This document shows positions 15,021 through 21,692 of a stretch of DNA of 33,029 nt, piece after piece. The stretch covers positions 1-33,029 of the forward strand of contig CAZRHF010000009.1 of assembly GCA_964599835.1 (NCBI GenBank), in the 5' to 3' direction. A model generated the notes under the pieces. That model ran no database searches. It had not been told where the DNA came from and was given only the letters and a program-made list of their open reading frames with translations. Origin of the DNA: SFWF01 sp964599835. Its GTDB lineage: Bacteria; Bacillota; Clostridia; Oscillospirales; Acutalibacteraceae. Position numbers and translations under genes: made by a program. Each line of letters opens with the position of its first letter. Within the stretch, counting starts at the first letter, position 1.

Positions 15021-15752
15021 ATGAAACTTACAAAACAAAAGGTATTTGTATGCGCCATAGTCATTTCGCTTGTTGCAATTCTGTCCTTCGGTACCTTGGC
15101 CTGGTTCTCCGATTCAGATTCCGTAACAAACAAATTTATGACTGCTACTTCTGACGATACTGATGCCGATACCGTATTCAATGTTGACATCTACGAAACC
15201 GTACCCGACGGAGATGATGATGATACCGATCCCGACATTGTTGACAAAGGCGACAATGTTGATGAAGGAACCGATCCCGAGTATACTTACGAAGGTGTTC
15301 TTCCCGGCGATAAACTCGTTAAAGCACCCGTTGTTGAGAATACCGGTAAATACGCACAGTATGTTCGCGTTAAGATCACCGTATCTGATGCTTCTTACTG
15401 GGTAGCTCTTGCAGAGCGTGACGGTTTTGCTCTCGAAGATCTCTTCGTTATCGACGATCCTGATGAATTTGCAGCAAACTGGGATCGTGAGATTGCTGAA
15501 ACAGAAGTAGACGGCAATGCTGACACTATGACCTATGTGTACTATTGCAAGAAGGTTCTTAATCCCAACGATAAGGTTGCACTCTTCGATGCAGTTCAGG
15601 TCCCCACAACGCTTACCAAGGAAGACCTTGTTGATGAAATTGGAACCGACGGATTCTCCCTTAAGCTTGTAGCTGAAGCAGTTCAGGCTGATAACACCGG
15701 CGATACCGCTCAGGAAGCTTTCGCAACGGTATTTCCCACCGCTCAGCCCTGA
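15021..15752 (+). CDS. TasA/camelysin-like exported protein, SipW-cognate signal (substrate 2)
   Basis: A 243-residue secreted protein paralogous to the preceding one. The signal is LSFGTLAWFSDSDSVTNKF. An Asp-rich stretch follows (about residues 45-85, with repeated DDTDPD elements) that could bind calcium. Then comes the TasA-like core, marked by LPGDKLVKAPVVENTGKYAQYVRVKITVS, and a C-terminal strand AEAVQADNTGD. There is no anchor. Strong site AAAGGAGG 9 nt before the ATG. A very stable hairpin follows the gene at 15782, so it and substrate 1 may be made in larger amounts than the later proteins. Likely a major or co-subunit of the extracellular fibre, by homology and position. Confidence 0.85.
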   Translation: MKLTKQKVFVCAIVISLVAILSFGTLAWFSDSDSVTNKFMTATSDDTDADTVFNVDIYETVPDGDDDDTDPDIVDKGDNVDEGTDPEYTYEGVLPGDKLVKAPVVENTGKYAQYVRVKITVSDASYWVALAERDGFALEDLFVIDDPDEFAANWDREIAETEVDGNADTMTYVYYCKKVLNPNDKVALFDAVQVPTTLTKEDLVDEIGTDGFSLKLVAEAVQADNTGDTAQEAFATVFPTAQP

Positions 15753-15781
15753 TCTCTAATTAATTTTATTGCGCGCAAAAG

Positions 15782-15805
15782 CCTTCGGCGGGCTTCCGCC
15801 GAAGG
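15782..15805 (+). terminator. Stable GC-rich hairpin between early and late cluster genes
   Basis: A perfect 10-bp GC-rich stem (CCTTCGGCGG at 15782-15791 with CCGCCGAAGG at 15796-15805, 4-nt loop). No T tract follows, so it is more likely a partial terminator or an mRNA-stabilising 3' structure than a full stop. It lies in a 165-nt gap. A smaller hairpin (ATG-CCC/GGG-CAT, 15873-15890) precedes the next ribosome binding site. Confidence 0.6.
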
Positions 15806-15917
15806 TATCCCTTTAAACCGCCCGTGTTATGCGGGAAACCCGAAGCATTTCGGTGGATATGTTCGAATATAAATGCCCCATTCGGGACATATAAATAAGA
15901 AAGGAGGAAACTTCATT

Positions 15918-16559
15918 ATGAACCGTTATGCAAAAACAAAACTTTTGTTTTTAGCAATAGCCGCAATAGTTGTTACCATACTGTCTCATAGTTCTCTGGC
16001 TTACTACGCCTACGTCGATACTGCTGATAATGTCGTTACCTCCGGAGCAATTCAGCTCAAAATTCACGAAAAGACCGCCGCAGGCAACGAGTATCCTAAA
16101 GAGGGTATTTTGATAATGCCCGGTTCCATCGTAAGTAAGCAGGTCACCATTGAAAATCTTTGCAACCATCCCTTCTATTTACGTCTTGAGATCGTAAATG
16201 GAATCGACAGCACGACCCTTACTGTCGACGAATGTCTCGAACTTGATATCAATGAAAAAGACTGGACCTATGTCGACGGTTATTATTACTACAACGATAT
16301 CGTTCCGCCTCACACCACTACCACTCCCATCTTCACCGAGGTAGAAATAGTGGGGGATAAGGTCGATAACAGCTACATCGGACGCACCCTTTCCTTAACG
16401 GTTAACGCCTTTGCGGTTCAGAGCGAAAACAATTTTGCTGAGAATCCTTGGAATGCCGAAGGTTGGCCGATAGAGTTACCCGAATCGGAAGGCTCTGAAA
16501 GTAATGATACTGCGCCGGGTGATACCTCGGGTGCTGATACGGAAGAGGTGACACCGTGA
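15918..16559 (+). CDS. TasA/camelysin-like exported protein, SipW-cognate-like signal (substrate 3)
   Basis: A 213-residue exported protein. The start at 15918 is set by AAAGGAGG just upstream; an in-frame ATG at 15873 falls inside a hairpin. The signal ends HSSLAYYAYVDTADNVVTSG, a looser version of the cognate motif. The body has the TasA-like order: IQLKIHEKT, then ILIMPGSIVSKQVTIENLCNHPFYLRLEI, and a final NAFAVQSENN strand. It lacks an anchor and ends in a Ser/Gly/Asp/Glu-rich tail. Its final bases overlap the next gene's GTG start (GTGA), so the two are translationally coupled and their products probably act together. A minor or accessory fibre subunit is the likely role. Confidence 0.8.
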   Translation: MNRYAKTKLLFLAIAAIVVTILSHSSLAYYAYVDTADNVVTSGAIQLKIHEKTAAGNEYPKEGILIMPGSIVSKQVTIENLCNHPFYLRLEIVNGIDSTTLTVDECLELDINEKDWTYVDGYYYYNDIVPPHTTTTPIFTEVEIVGDKVDNSYIGRTLSLTVNAFAVQSENNFAENPWNAEGWPIELPESEGSESNDTAPGDTSGADTEEVTP

Positions 16560-17215
16560 GACACGTAAAACGCCTTTTCACCGTACTTCTTTGTCTTGCC
16601 TTATTTGTCTGTTTTAACATAGGCGCTTATGCCGTTAACGGAAACGTTACTTACGAGGATAACGCAGGAAAATTCATTTTTGCCCCCGGAAGCGATTATT
16701 CCGCAACCGATCTCTTTCCCGATTTTAAAGAGGTTATGCCCGGTGACAAACGCGAACAGATAATAACAGTTAAAAACGACGCCGACTGGAAGATAAAGGT
16801 TAAAATTTACCTTCGCTCCTTCGGTGCCGACGAAGAAAGCAAAGAATTTCTTTCCAAGCTTCAGATGAAGGTCGAAAAGACCGACGGAACCCTTCTTTTC
16901 GACGCTCCTGCCGATCAGTCGGCAGACCTTACCAAATGGACCTATATCGGACTGCTCTATTCGGGCGGAGAAACCGATCTTAAGGTCACTTTAGAGGTTC
17001 CGAAAGACCTTTCGAATGACGATCAGCCTAAGATCGGTCACTTAAAATCGCAGTTCAAGGTCGAAGAATATCCAATCGAAGAGGGCGATCCCCGTCCTCC
17101 TCAGACAGGTGATACCTCCAACATCCTCCCATGGGTGATAGGAGCAGGAGCCTGTCTCTTAGTTTTGATTTTTGTGTTTATTCTGCTCGGCAGAAAGAAG
17201 AAAGACGATGAATAA
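16556..17215 (+). CDS. Wall-anchored exported protein with PPQTG-type sorting signal
   Basis: A 219-residue protein starting at GTG, overlapping the previous gene by 4 bp. It has an ordinary signal peptide (cleavage near AYA), unlike its neighbours, so standard signal peptidase may process it. The single domain carries FPDFKEVMPGDKREQIITVKND, FLSKLQMKVEKTDG, LFDAPADQ and LKVTLEVPKDL, a pattern seen in wall proteins encoded beside SipW-type clusters. The C-terminus is a sortase-type sorting signal: PPQTGD, a hydrophobic helix (about residues 190-211) and RKKKDDE. No sortase gene lies in the window. It could tether the fibre to the cell wall (inference). Next gene 21 bp downstream. Confidence 0.82.
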   Translation: MRHVKRLFTVLLCLALFVCFNIGAYAVNGNVTYEDNAGKFIFAPGSDYSATDLFPDFKEVMPGDKREQIITVKNDADWKIKVKIYLRSFGADEESKEFLSKLQMKVEKTDGTLLFDAPADQSADLTKWTYIGLLYSGGETDLKVTLEVPKDLSNDDQPKIGHLKSQFKVEEYPIEEGDPRPPQTGDTSNILPWVIGAGACLLVLIFVFILLGRKKKDDE

Positions 17216-17236
17216 ATTTTTAAGGAGTGATGTCAG

Positions 17237-17890
17237 TTGAAAAATAGAACGATAACCAAAACTGCCCTCACTCTCAGTGTACTTTTACTTATAATGTGGT
17301 CCGCTTTCGGAGCAGGAACCTCAGTTGCCTGGTTCTCCGACACCACACCCGTTCAGCGGAATTCCTTCATAATCGGTGAATTGGATCTTTCGGTTTATCA
17401 TAAGGTCGGCGACAACTATAGGCCGATCGAGAAGGATACCGAGGTCTTCGATGATGAAGCGCTGTACGAGCCGGGCTATGTGCAGGTGGTAAATCTTAAG
17501 ATCGAAAACAGCGGAAACGTCGATTTCGATTACAAGCTTTCCATCGATATCGATAAAGCCTCGGTGGTGCTGGGCGTTAACGCCGAAGGCCAAACCATCT
17601 ATCTGCCCGATTTTCTTAAATTCGGCGTGATATTCAGTGATTCCGAAACCCTTCTCGACCGCGAGACTGCAAAGACCCTTGCAAATCTCGAGGCCGGAAT
17701 TTCCCTTGAAGACTACACCGAGATACGTTCTTTAGATGCAAATACAACTGAGGATAATGCCGAATATGCCGCACTTATTCTCTATATGCCCGAAGAGGTC
17801 GGCAATGTGGCTAACTACCGCGAAAATGCCGTCCCAAGGGTAGAGCTTGGTCTTACTGTCCTTGCTTCACAGAGAGGAACGCTCTTCTGA
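17237..17890 (+). CDS. TasA/camelysin-like exported protein, SipW-cognate signal (substrate 4)
   Basis: A 217-residue exported protein with a TTG start, chosen because AAGGAG lies upstream and the ATG at 17230 is in a frame that stops at once. The signal ends AGTSVAWFSDTTPVQRNSF, close to the SipW-cognate motif. The core has ELDLSVYHKVG, YEPGYVQVVNLKIENSGNVDFDYKLSI and a final VELGLTVLASQ, again TasA-like in order. There is no anchor or repeat. The weak start codon suggests lower output than substrates 1 and 2. Probably a minor fibre component. Confidence 0.8.
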   Translation: MKNRTITKTALTLSVLLLIMWSAFGAGTSVAWFSDTTPVQRNSFIIGELDLSVYHKVGDNYRPIEKDTEVFDDEALYEPGYVQVVNLKIENSGNVDFDYKLSIDIDKASVVLGVNAEGQTIYLPDFLKFGVIFSDSETLLDRETAKTLANLEAGISLEDYTEIRSLDANTTEDNAEYAALILYMPEEVGNVANYRENAVPRVELGLTVLASQRGTLF

Positions 17891-17925
17891 TTTTAACTTT
17901 TGCCACACAGAAAGGAAGATACATC

Positions 17926-18795
17926 GTGAACAAGCTTTATGACGATTATTTCAAGATCGACGACGATAAGCCTATTCGCGAAAAGGTTTTCTTAGCAAGA
18001 ATAGCCGTTTCTATATGTTTTATTATCGTTTGCCTGTTTGCTATGGGATTTGCCGCCTACGGTTTCTTTGCCGCAGAGTTATCCTCTTCTTCTAACCTTA
18101 TAACTTCTGCTTATTATACTCTTGACGTTGACGTTTCGAAAAACACTGAGAATAATACGCGAAGCACCGATGAAGTGGTTAACGTCTCTGCGGGAATTTA
18201 CCATCTTTCGGCGCCCGGTGAATATACCCTCACTCTGTCAAAGCCTATTGGTGATTCAAATATTGCATCAACCGGTTTTGCCACGATCTCTGTCTACGGT
18301 ACCGACTCTTCTTCCACCGAGAGTATTACCGTATATACCAAGCCTATCGGAAAGATGCTTAAAAGAGATGAGAACGGCGATCCCGTGCTCGACATAGACG
18401 GTGAATATACCTTTGACACAAAAGATTCCAGAAGCTTTACCGTCGTCGTTAACGAAGAAGCCTATCTTTCGGTGGTGCCTTCCTGGGGCAACTACAGCGG
18501 AACTCCTTTTGACGAGAGTAAGGAAAAAATAACCTTTGGAAGAGTTGCAAATACAGTGACTGTCACCGAGGATGATTCTACCGAGCAATCTCAGCCCGAA
18601 ACGGAAAATGTAACAGGTTCAGAGAACGAAACCGAAGCTAAACCCGAAACAGAGACTGAAACTGAAACAGAAATCGGAACAGAAACTGAAACAGAAACCG
18701 GAATCGGAACTGGAACTGAGACGGAAACAGAAGCTCAGCCTTCTGCCGACAGTCTGTCGATCTCTTCTGAGGAAGAGGAACAAGCAACCGAATAA
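17926..18795 (+). CDS. Exported protein with divergent SipW-type N-terminus and (Glu-Thr)n tail
   Basis: A 289-residue protein with a GTG start (RBS AAAGGAAG), last in the cluster. A cytoplasmic N-terminal stretch of about 24 residues precedes the hydrophobic segment (about 25-48), followed by AAYGFFAAELSSSSNLITS, which resembles the cognate signal without its Asp. The middle is a beta-rich domain with YHLSAPGEYTLTLSKP and SVYGTDSSSTESITVYTKPIGKM. From about residue 218 the protein is low complexity, rich in Glu, Thr and Gln/Pro with runs of ET dipeptides. There is no sortase motif. It may stay in the membrane as a fibre base or be cleaved. Function not recognised. Strong terminator follows. 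Confidence 0.7.
   Translation: MNKLYDDYFKIDDDKPIREKVFLARIAVSICFIIVCLFAMGFAAYGFFAAELSSSSNLITSAYYTLDVDVSKNTENNTRSTDEVVNVSAGIYHLSAPGEYTLTLSKPIGDSNIASTGFATISVYGTDSSSTESITVYTKPIGKMLKRDENGDPVLDIDGEYTFDTKDSRSFTVVVNEEAYLSVVPSWGNYSGTPFDESKEKITFGRVANTVTVTEDDSTEQSQPETENVTGSENETEAKPETETETETEIGTETETETGIGTGTETETEAQPSADSLSISSEEEEQATE
18645..18732 (+). repeat. Low-complexity GAAACN hexamer repeat (Glu-Thr tail)
   Basis: Imperfect hexamers of the type GAAACT/GAAACA, broken by GGAAT-type variants, encode a Glu-Thr repeat in the last cluster protein. Repeats of 6 bp keep the frame when they expand or contract, so tail length could vary between strains. Confidence 0.7.
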
Positions 18796-18828
18796 AAGTC
18801 TTAAAGATATTTTCTTTAAGACTTTTAT
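18792..18828 (+). terminator. Terminator closing the SipW/TasA-like cluster
   Basis: A perfect 16-bp A/T-rich stem (18792-18807 with 18813-18828, 5-nt loop) followed by a T run; it overlaps the final stop codon region. Confidence 0.93.
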
Positions 18829-18859
18829 TTTTTAAACGGTAGATTTTTTTGTATTTGTG

Positions 18860-18868
18860 TGGTATAAT
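18860..18868 (+). promoter_or_regulatory. Extended -10 promoter of the trmB-CobW operon
   Basis: TGGTATAAT fits the extended -10 form (TGnTATAAT). There is no good -35 box, only a T-rich stretch. Start of transcription is expected near 18875, about 27 nt before the trmB start codon. Confidence 0.65.
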
Positions 18869-18901
18869 ACCTACTTAGAAAAATGTCAAGGTGATACCGT
18901 T

Positions 18902-19576
18902 ATGCGAATGAGAAAGAAAAAACACGCGACAGAGCGATTGGATGCCTGCAAAGATCTTATCCTGCCTCTTGCAGAGCACGAAACCGACTACCGCAAAGCG
19001 GCCGAGAATCCCGCTTATTATGATATTAAAGAAATTTTCGGAAATGATAACCCGCTTCATCTGGAAATAGGCTGCGGTAAAGGACAGTTTATATGTGAGC
19101 TGGCAAAGAGAAACCCGAATATTAATTATATTGCTATAGAGGTCTGTGACGACGTTGCCGTGCTTGCCTGCGAAGGAGTCAAAAGAGCGGAACTAAGCAA
19201 TGTCAGATTTATGATCTGCGGAGCCGAATATATCCTCAAGTATTTAACCGAATCTTTGGTCGAAAGGATATATCTTAACTTTTCCTGTCCCTTCCCGAAG
19301 GTGCGCTATGCAAAGCACCGCCTTACTTCACCGATATTTTTGCCGATGTATAAAAAACTGCTTATCAGCGGCGGCGAAATACATCAAAAAACCGACAATA
19401 TGCATTTCTTCGAATATTCTGTAGAAAGGTATTCGGAGCTGAACTTTAAACTTCAAAACGTTTCTTTAGACCTGCATAAAAGTGATTTTGAGGGTAATAT
19501 CGTAACCGAATACGAGCAACGCTTTTTGGACCTCGGTCAGCCTATCTACAGACTCGAAGCAGTAAATATTAAATAA
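18902..19576 (+). CDS. trmB: tRNA (guanine-N7-)-methyltransferase TrmB
   Basis: A 224-residue SAM-dependent enzyme that makes m7G46 in tRNA. The start at 18902 is used because AAGGTGA precedes it and the resulting MRMRKKK start is typical for TrmB; the longer frame begins at 18857, inside the promoter. The SAM-binding loop LEIGCGKGQF is at residues 54-63, followed by YIAIEVCDD and the RIYLNF strand. The usual SDPWPK motif reads SCPFPK (residues 128-133) with KHRLTSP after it. GGEIHQKTDN supplies the TDN element. The changed motif may be a lineage variant. The CobW-type gene follows 13 bp downstream, so they are likely co-transcribed. Confidence 0.9.
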   Translation: MRMRKKKHATERLDACKDLILPLAEHETDYRKAAENPAYYDIKEIFGNDNPLHLEIGCGKGQFICELAKRNPNINYIAIEVCDDVAVLACEGVKRAELSNVRFMICGAEYILKYLTESLVERIYLNFSCPFPKVRYAKHRLTSPIFLPMYKKLLISGGEIHQKTDNMHFFEYSVERYSELNFKLQNVSLDLHKSDFEGNIVTEYEQRFLDLGQPIYRLEAVNIK

Positions 19577-19589
19577 AGGAAGTATAAAA

Positions 19590-20648
19590 ATGACTAAAAT
19601 CGATATTTTTTCAGGATTTTTGGGAGCGGGTAAAACCACACTCATTAAAAAGCTTATAAGTGAAGCCTATAAGGGCGAAAAGGTCGTACTTATCGAAAAC
19701 GAATTTGGTGAGATCGGCATTGACGGCGGATTCCTGAAGGAAGCAGGAATTGAGATCACCGAAATGAATTCGGGATGTATCTGCTGTAGTCTCGTAGGCG
19801 ATTTTGCCGAGGCTCTTAAAAAGGTTTTGGATGAATATTCACCCGACAGAATTATAATTGAGCCTTCGGGCGTCGGCAAGCTTTCCGACGTTATTCGCGC
19901 CGTAGAGGGAGTAGAAACCGAAAACGCAAAGCTTAATGCATTTACTACCGTTGTTGATGCTAAGAAGTGCAAAATGTATATTAAAAACTTCGGAGAATTC
20001 TTCTGCGATCAGGTTGAGCACGCATCGGCCATTGTATTAAGCCATACTGCAGGACTGGATGAGTCTAAGCTTCACAACTGTATTGAGCTTCTGCGCGAGC
20101 ATAACGATGACGCTACTATCATTACGACCGACTGGGCAGAGCTTGACGGAACTGCAATTTTAGATGCCATCGAGAGTAAAAACACCCTTGCACATCATCT
20201 GCACGACCTTGAAGAGAATACCGTCTGCCCCGAATGCGGTCATCATCACCACCGCGACGATGAACACGAGCATCACCATCACCACGATGATGAGCACGAG
20301 CATCATCACCACGATGATGAACACGAGCACCACCATCACCACGATGATGAACACGAGCACCACCATCATGCGGATGACGTTTTTGCTTCCTTCGGAAAGG
20401 AAACTGCTAAAAAATTCACCCCCGAGTTCATCAAATCCGCACTTTCTGCCCTTGAGGATGAGGAAAAATACGGTATTATCCTCCGTGCAAAGGGAATCGT
20501 TGCAGGTGATTCGGGCGAATGGATACATTTCGACTATGTTCCCGGCGAGCCCGATATACGCACAGGCTCTGCCGATATTACTGGACGCCTTTGCGTAATT
20601 GGTTCAAAAATCAACGAAGAGGCTATTGCCGAGCTGTTTGGAGTATAA
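19590..20648 (+). CDS. CobW/COG0523 family G3E GTPase with His-rich tract (metal chaperone)
   Basis: A 352-residue cytoplasmic GTPase of the metallochaperone family that includes ZNG1, YeiR and CobW. It has the Walker A motif SGFLGAGKTT (Lys15), the metal-binding CICC motif (residues 63-66) and IIIEPSGVGK as the Walker B/switch region. The usual NKxD guanine-specificity motif is replaced by SHTA. A CPEC pair and a His/Asp/Glu-rich region (about residues 212-262) look like a metal reservoir, most likely for zinc, cobalt or nickel. The C-terminal domain (LRAKGIVAGDSGEWIHFDYVPGE) is the CobW_C type. RBS AAAGGAAG. The next gene starts 3 bp downstream and also encodes a CobW-like protein, so the two probably act together in metal supply. 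The exact metal is unknown. Confidence 0.9.
   Translation: MTKIDIFSGFLGAGKTTLIKKLISEAYKGEKVVLIENEFGEIGIDGGFLKEAGIEITEMNSGCICCSLVGDFAEALKKVLDEYSPDRIIIEPSGVGKLSDVIRAVEGVETENAKLNAFTTVVDAKKCKMYIKNFGEFFCDQVEHASAIVLSHTAGLDESKLHNCIELLREHNDDATIITTDWAELDGTAILDAIESKNTLAHHLHDLEENTVCPECGHHHHRDDEHEHHHHHDDEHEHHHHDDEHEHHHHHDDEHEHHHHADDVFASFGKETAKKFTPEFIKSALSALEDEEKYGIILRAKGIVAGDSGEWIHFDYVPGEPDIRTGSADITGRLCVIGSKINEEAIAELFGV
20241..20372 (+). repeat. Tandem 27-30 bp repeats encoding DDEHEH-(H)n
   Basis: Four units beginning at 20256, 20286, 20313 and 20343 (spacing 30, 27, 30 bp) encode DDEHEH followed by four to five His. The units are nearly identical in DNA; one is short by a single His codon, a sign of slippage or unequal crossing-over. 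Confidence 0.88.
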
Positions 20649-20651
20649 ACT

Positions 20652-21596
20652 ATGAATGACCTTCCGATCTATCTGTTTACCGGCTTTTTAGAGGCGGGAA
20701 AAACAAAATTCATTCAGGAGACCCTGGAGGACGAACGCTTTAACGACGGTGAAAATACCCTTCTCCTTCTTTGCGAAGAAGGGGAGGAGGAGTACGATAT
20801 TTCTAAAATGCCGTCTCAAAACGTATTTATCAGAACTTTAGAGGACGTTGCCGACCTTACCCGTAAAAACCTTGAAGCCCTTATTAAAGAGACCTCGGCA
20901 GAGAGGGTAGTGGTGGAGTATAACGGTATGTGGAATCTTCAGTCTCTTTTTGAAGCGCTTCCGCAGTACTGTATTATAAGTCAGGAGCTTTGCTTCTGCG
21001 ACGGAAATACGATCCTTAACTATAACGCCAATATGCGTCAGCTTGTTTTCGATAAGTTTAACACCGCCGAAATGATCGTGTTTAACCGTTTGCCGCTGAA
21101 TGCTGATATAATGCCTCTCCATAAACTGGTAAGAGCTGTCAGCCGCCGCGCGCAGATCGCCTACGAATACGAGAACGGCTACGTTAAATACGACGATATC
21201 GAAGATCCGTTGCCTTTTGACGTTAATGCCGACGTTATCGTTATCGAGGATTCCGATTATGCCCTCTGGTTCCAGGATATGATGAACGATATGAATAAGT
21301 ATAAGGGAAAGACCCTTAAATTTAAGGGGATCGTTGCACGAGACGGGAAGATCCCCGACGATACTCTGGTTGTTGGACGCCACGTTATGACCTGCTGTGC
21401 CGATGATATTCAGTATTGCGGAATCGCCTGCGATTATAAGGCCGCTAAAAACTATAAAACCAATGACTGGATAATAGTTACCGCCAGGCTATCAGTTGGT
21501 AACCACAAGCTTTACCGTTCCAAGGGCCCCTATCTTACGGCATCTGAAATTTCTATATCCTCAAAGCCCGAGGAGGAGGTTGCTACCTTTTATTAA
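20652..21596 (+). CDS. CobW-like GTPase fused to a TIGR03943/DUF1980-like domain
   Basis: A 314-residue protein. The N-terminal half is CobW-like with Walker A GFLEAGKTKF (Lys17), but it lacks the CxCC metal motif and the His-rich region of its neighbour. From about residue 215 a second domain begins, KGKTLKFKGIVARDG, followed by VVGRHVMTCCADDIQYCGIAC and TNDWIIVTARL. This resembles the TIGR03943/DUF1980 family (YcgQ-type), which is usually a membrane-associated partner of a permease in metal-related operons. The four cysteines in the TCC..C..C region could bind a metal. No permease gene is present here. It starts 3 bp after the first CobW gene, so the pair is an operon. Likely a metal-handling partner; the biochemical role is unknown. 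Confidence 0.85.
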   Translation: MNDLPIYLFTGFLEAGKTKFIQETLEDERFNDGENTLLLLCEEGEEEYDISKMPSQNVFIRTLEDVADLTRKNLEALIKETSAERVVVEYNGMWNLQSLFEALPQYCIISQELCFCDGNTILNYNANMRQLVFDKFNTAEMIVFNRLPLNADIMPLHKLVRAVSRRAQIAYEYENGYVKYDDIEDPLPFDVNADVIVIEDSDYALWFQDMMNDMNKYKGKTLKFKGIVARDGKIPDDTLVVGRHVMTCCADDIQYCGIACDYKAAKNYKTNDWIIVTARLSVGNHKLYRSKGPYLTASEISISSKPEEEVATFY

Positions 21597-21597
21597 T

Positions 21598-21628
21598 AAA
21601 AACGCAGAACATTATGTTCTGCGTTTTT
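21598..21628 (+). terminator. Terminator of the trmB-CobW operon
   Basis: A 13-bp stem (AAAAACGCAGAAC at 21598-21610 with its complement at 21616-21628) with a 5-nt loop and terminal T5, 1 bp after the stop codon. Confidence 0.93.
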
Positions 21629-21642
21629 CTACGTTTTGTAGG

Positions 21643-21671
21643 TTGATTTTTAACCGTTTAAATAGTAAAAT
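21643..21671 (+). promoter_or_regulatory. Sigma-A promoter of the DUF4838 gene
   Basis: TTGATT (21643-21648), a 17-nt spacer and TAAAAT (21666-21671). The start codon at 21693 is close, giving a leader of about 15 nt that holds the AAAAGGGG ribosome binding site. Confidence 0.65.
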
Positions 21672-21692
21672 ACCCTAAAAGGGGATGTCGAT

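Noticed and set aside
15873..15917. Earlier ATG for substrate 3
   Set aside because: It lies in a hairpin and upstream of the AAAGGAGG site that fits the ATG at 15918.
18857..18901. Earlier ATG for trmB
   Set aside because: It would put the coding start inside the extended -10 promoter; the ATG at 18902 has an RBS and a typical TrmB start.
20241..20372. Possible CRISPR-like array
   Set aside because: Repeats are adjacent without unique spacers and are in frame within a CobW gene.
20160..20528. Hydrophobic Val/Met-rich minus-strand frame, like a membrane protein
   Set aside because: It is the complement of the His/Asp repeat codons (CAC/GAT read as GTG/ATC), so the hydrophobic look is an artefact.
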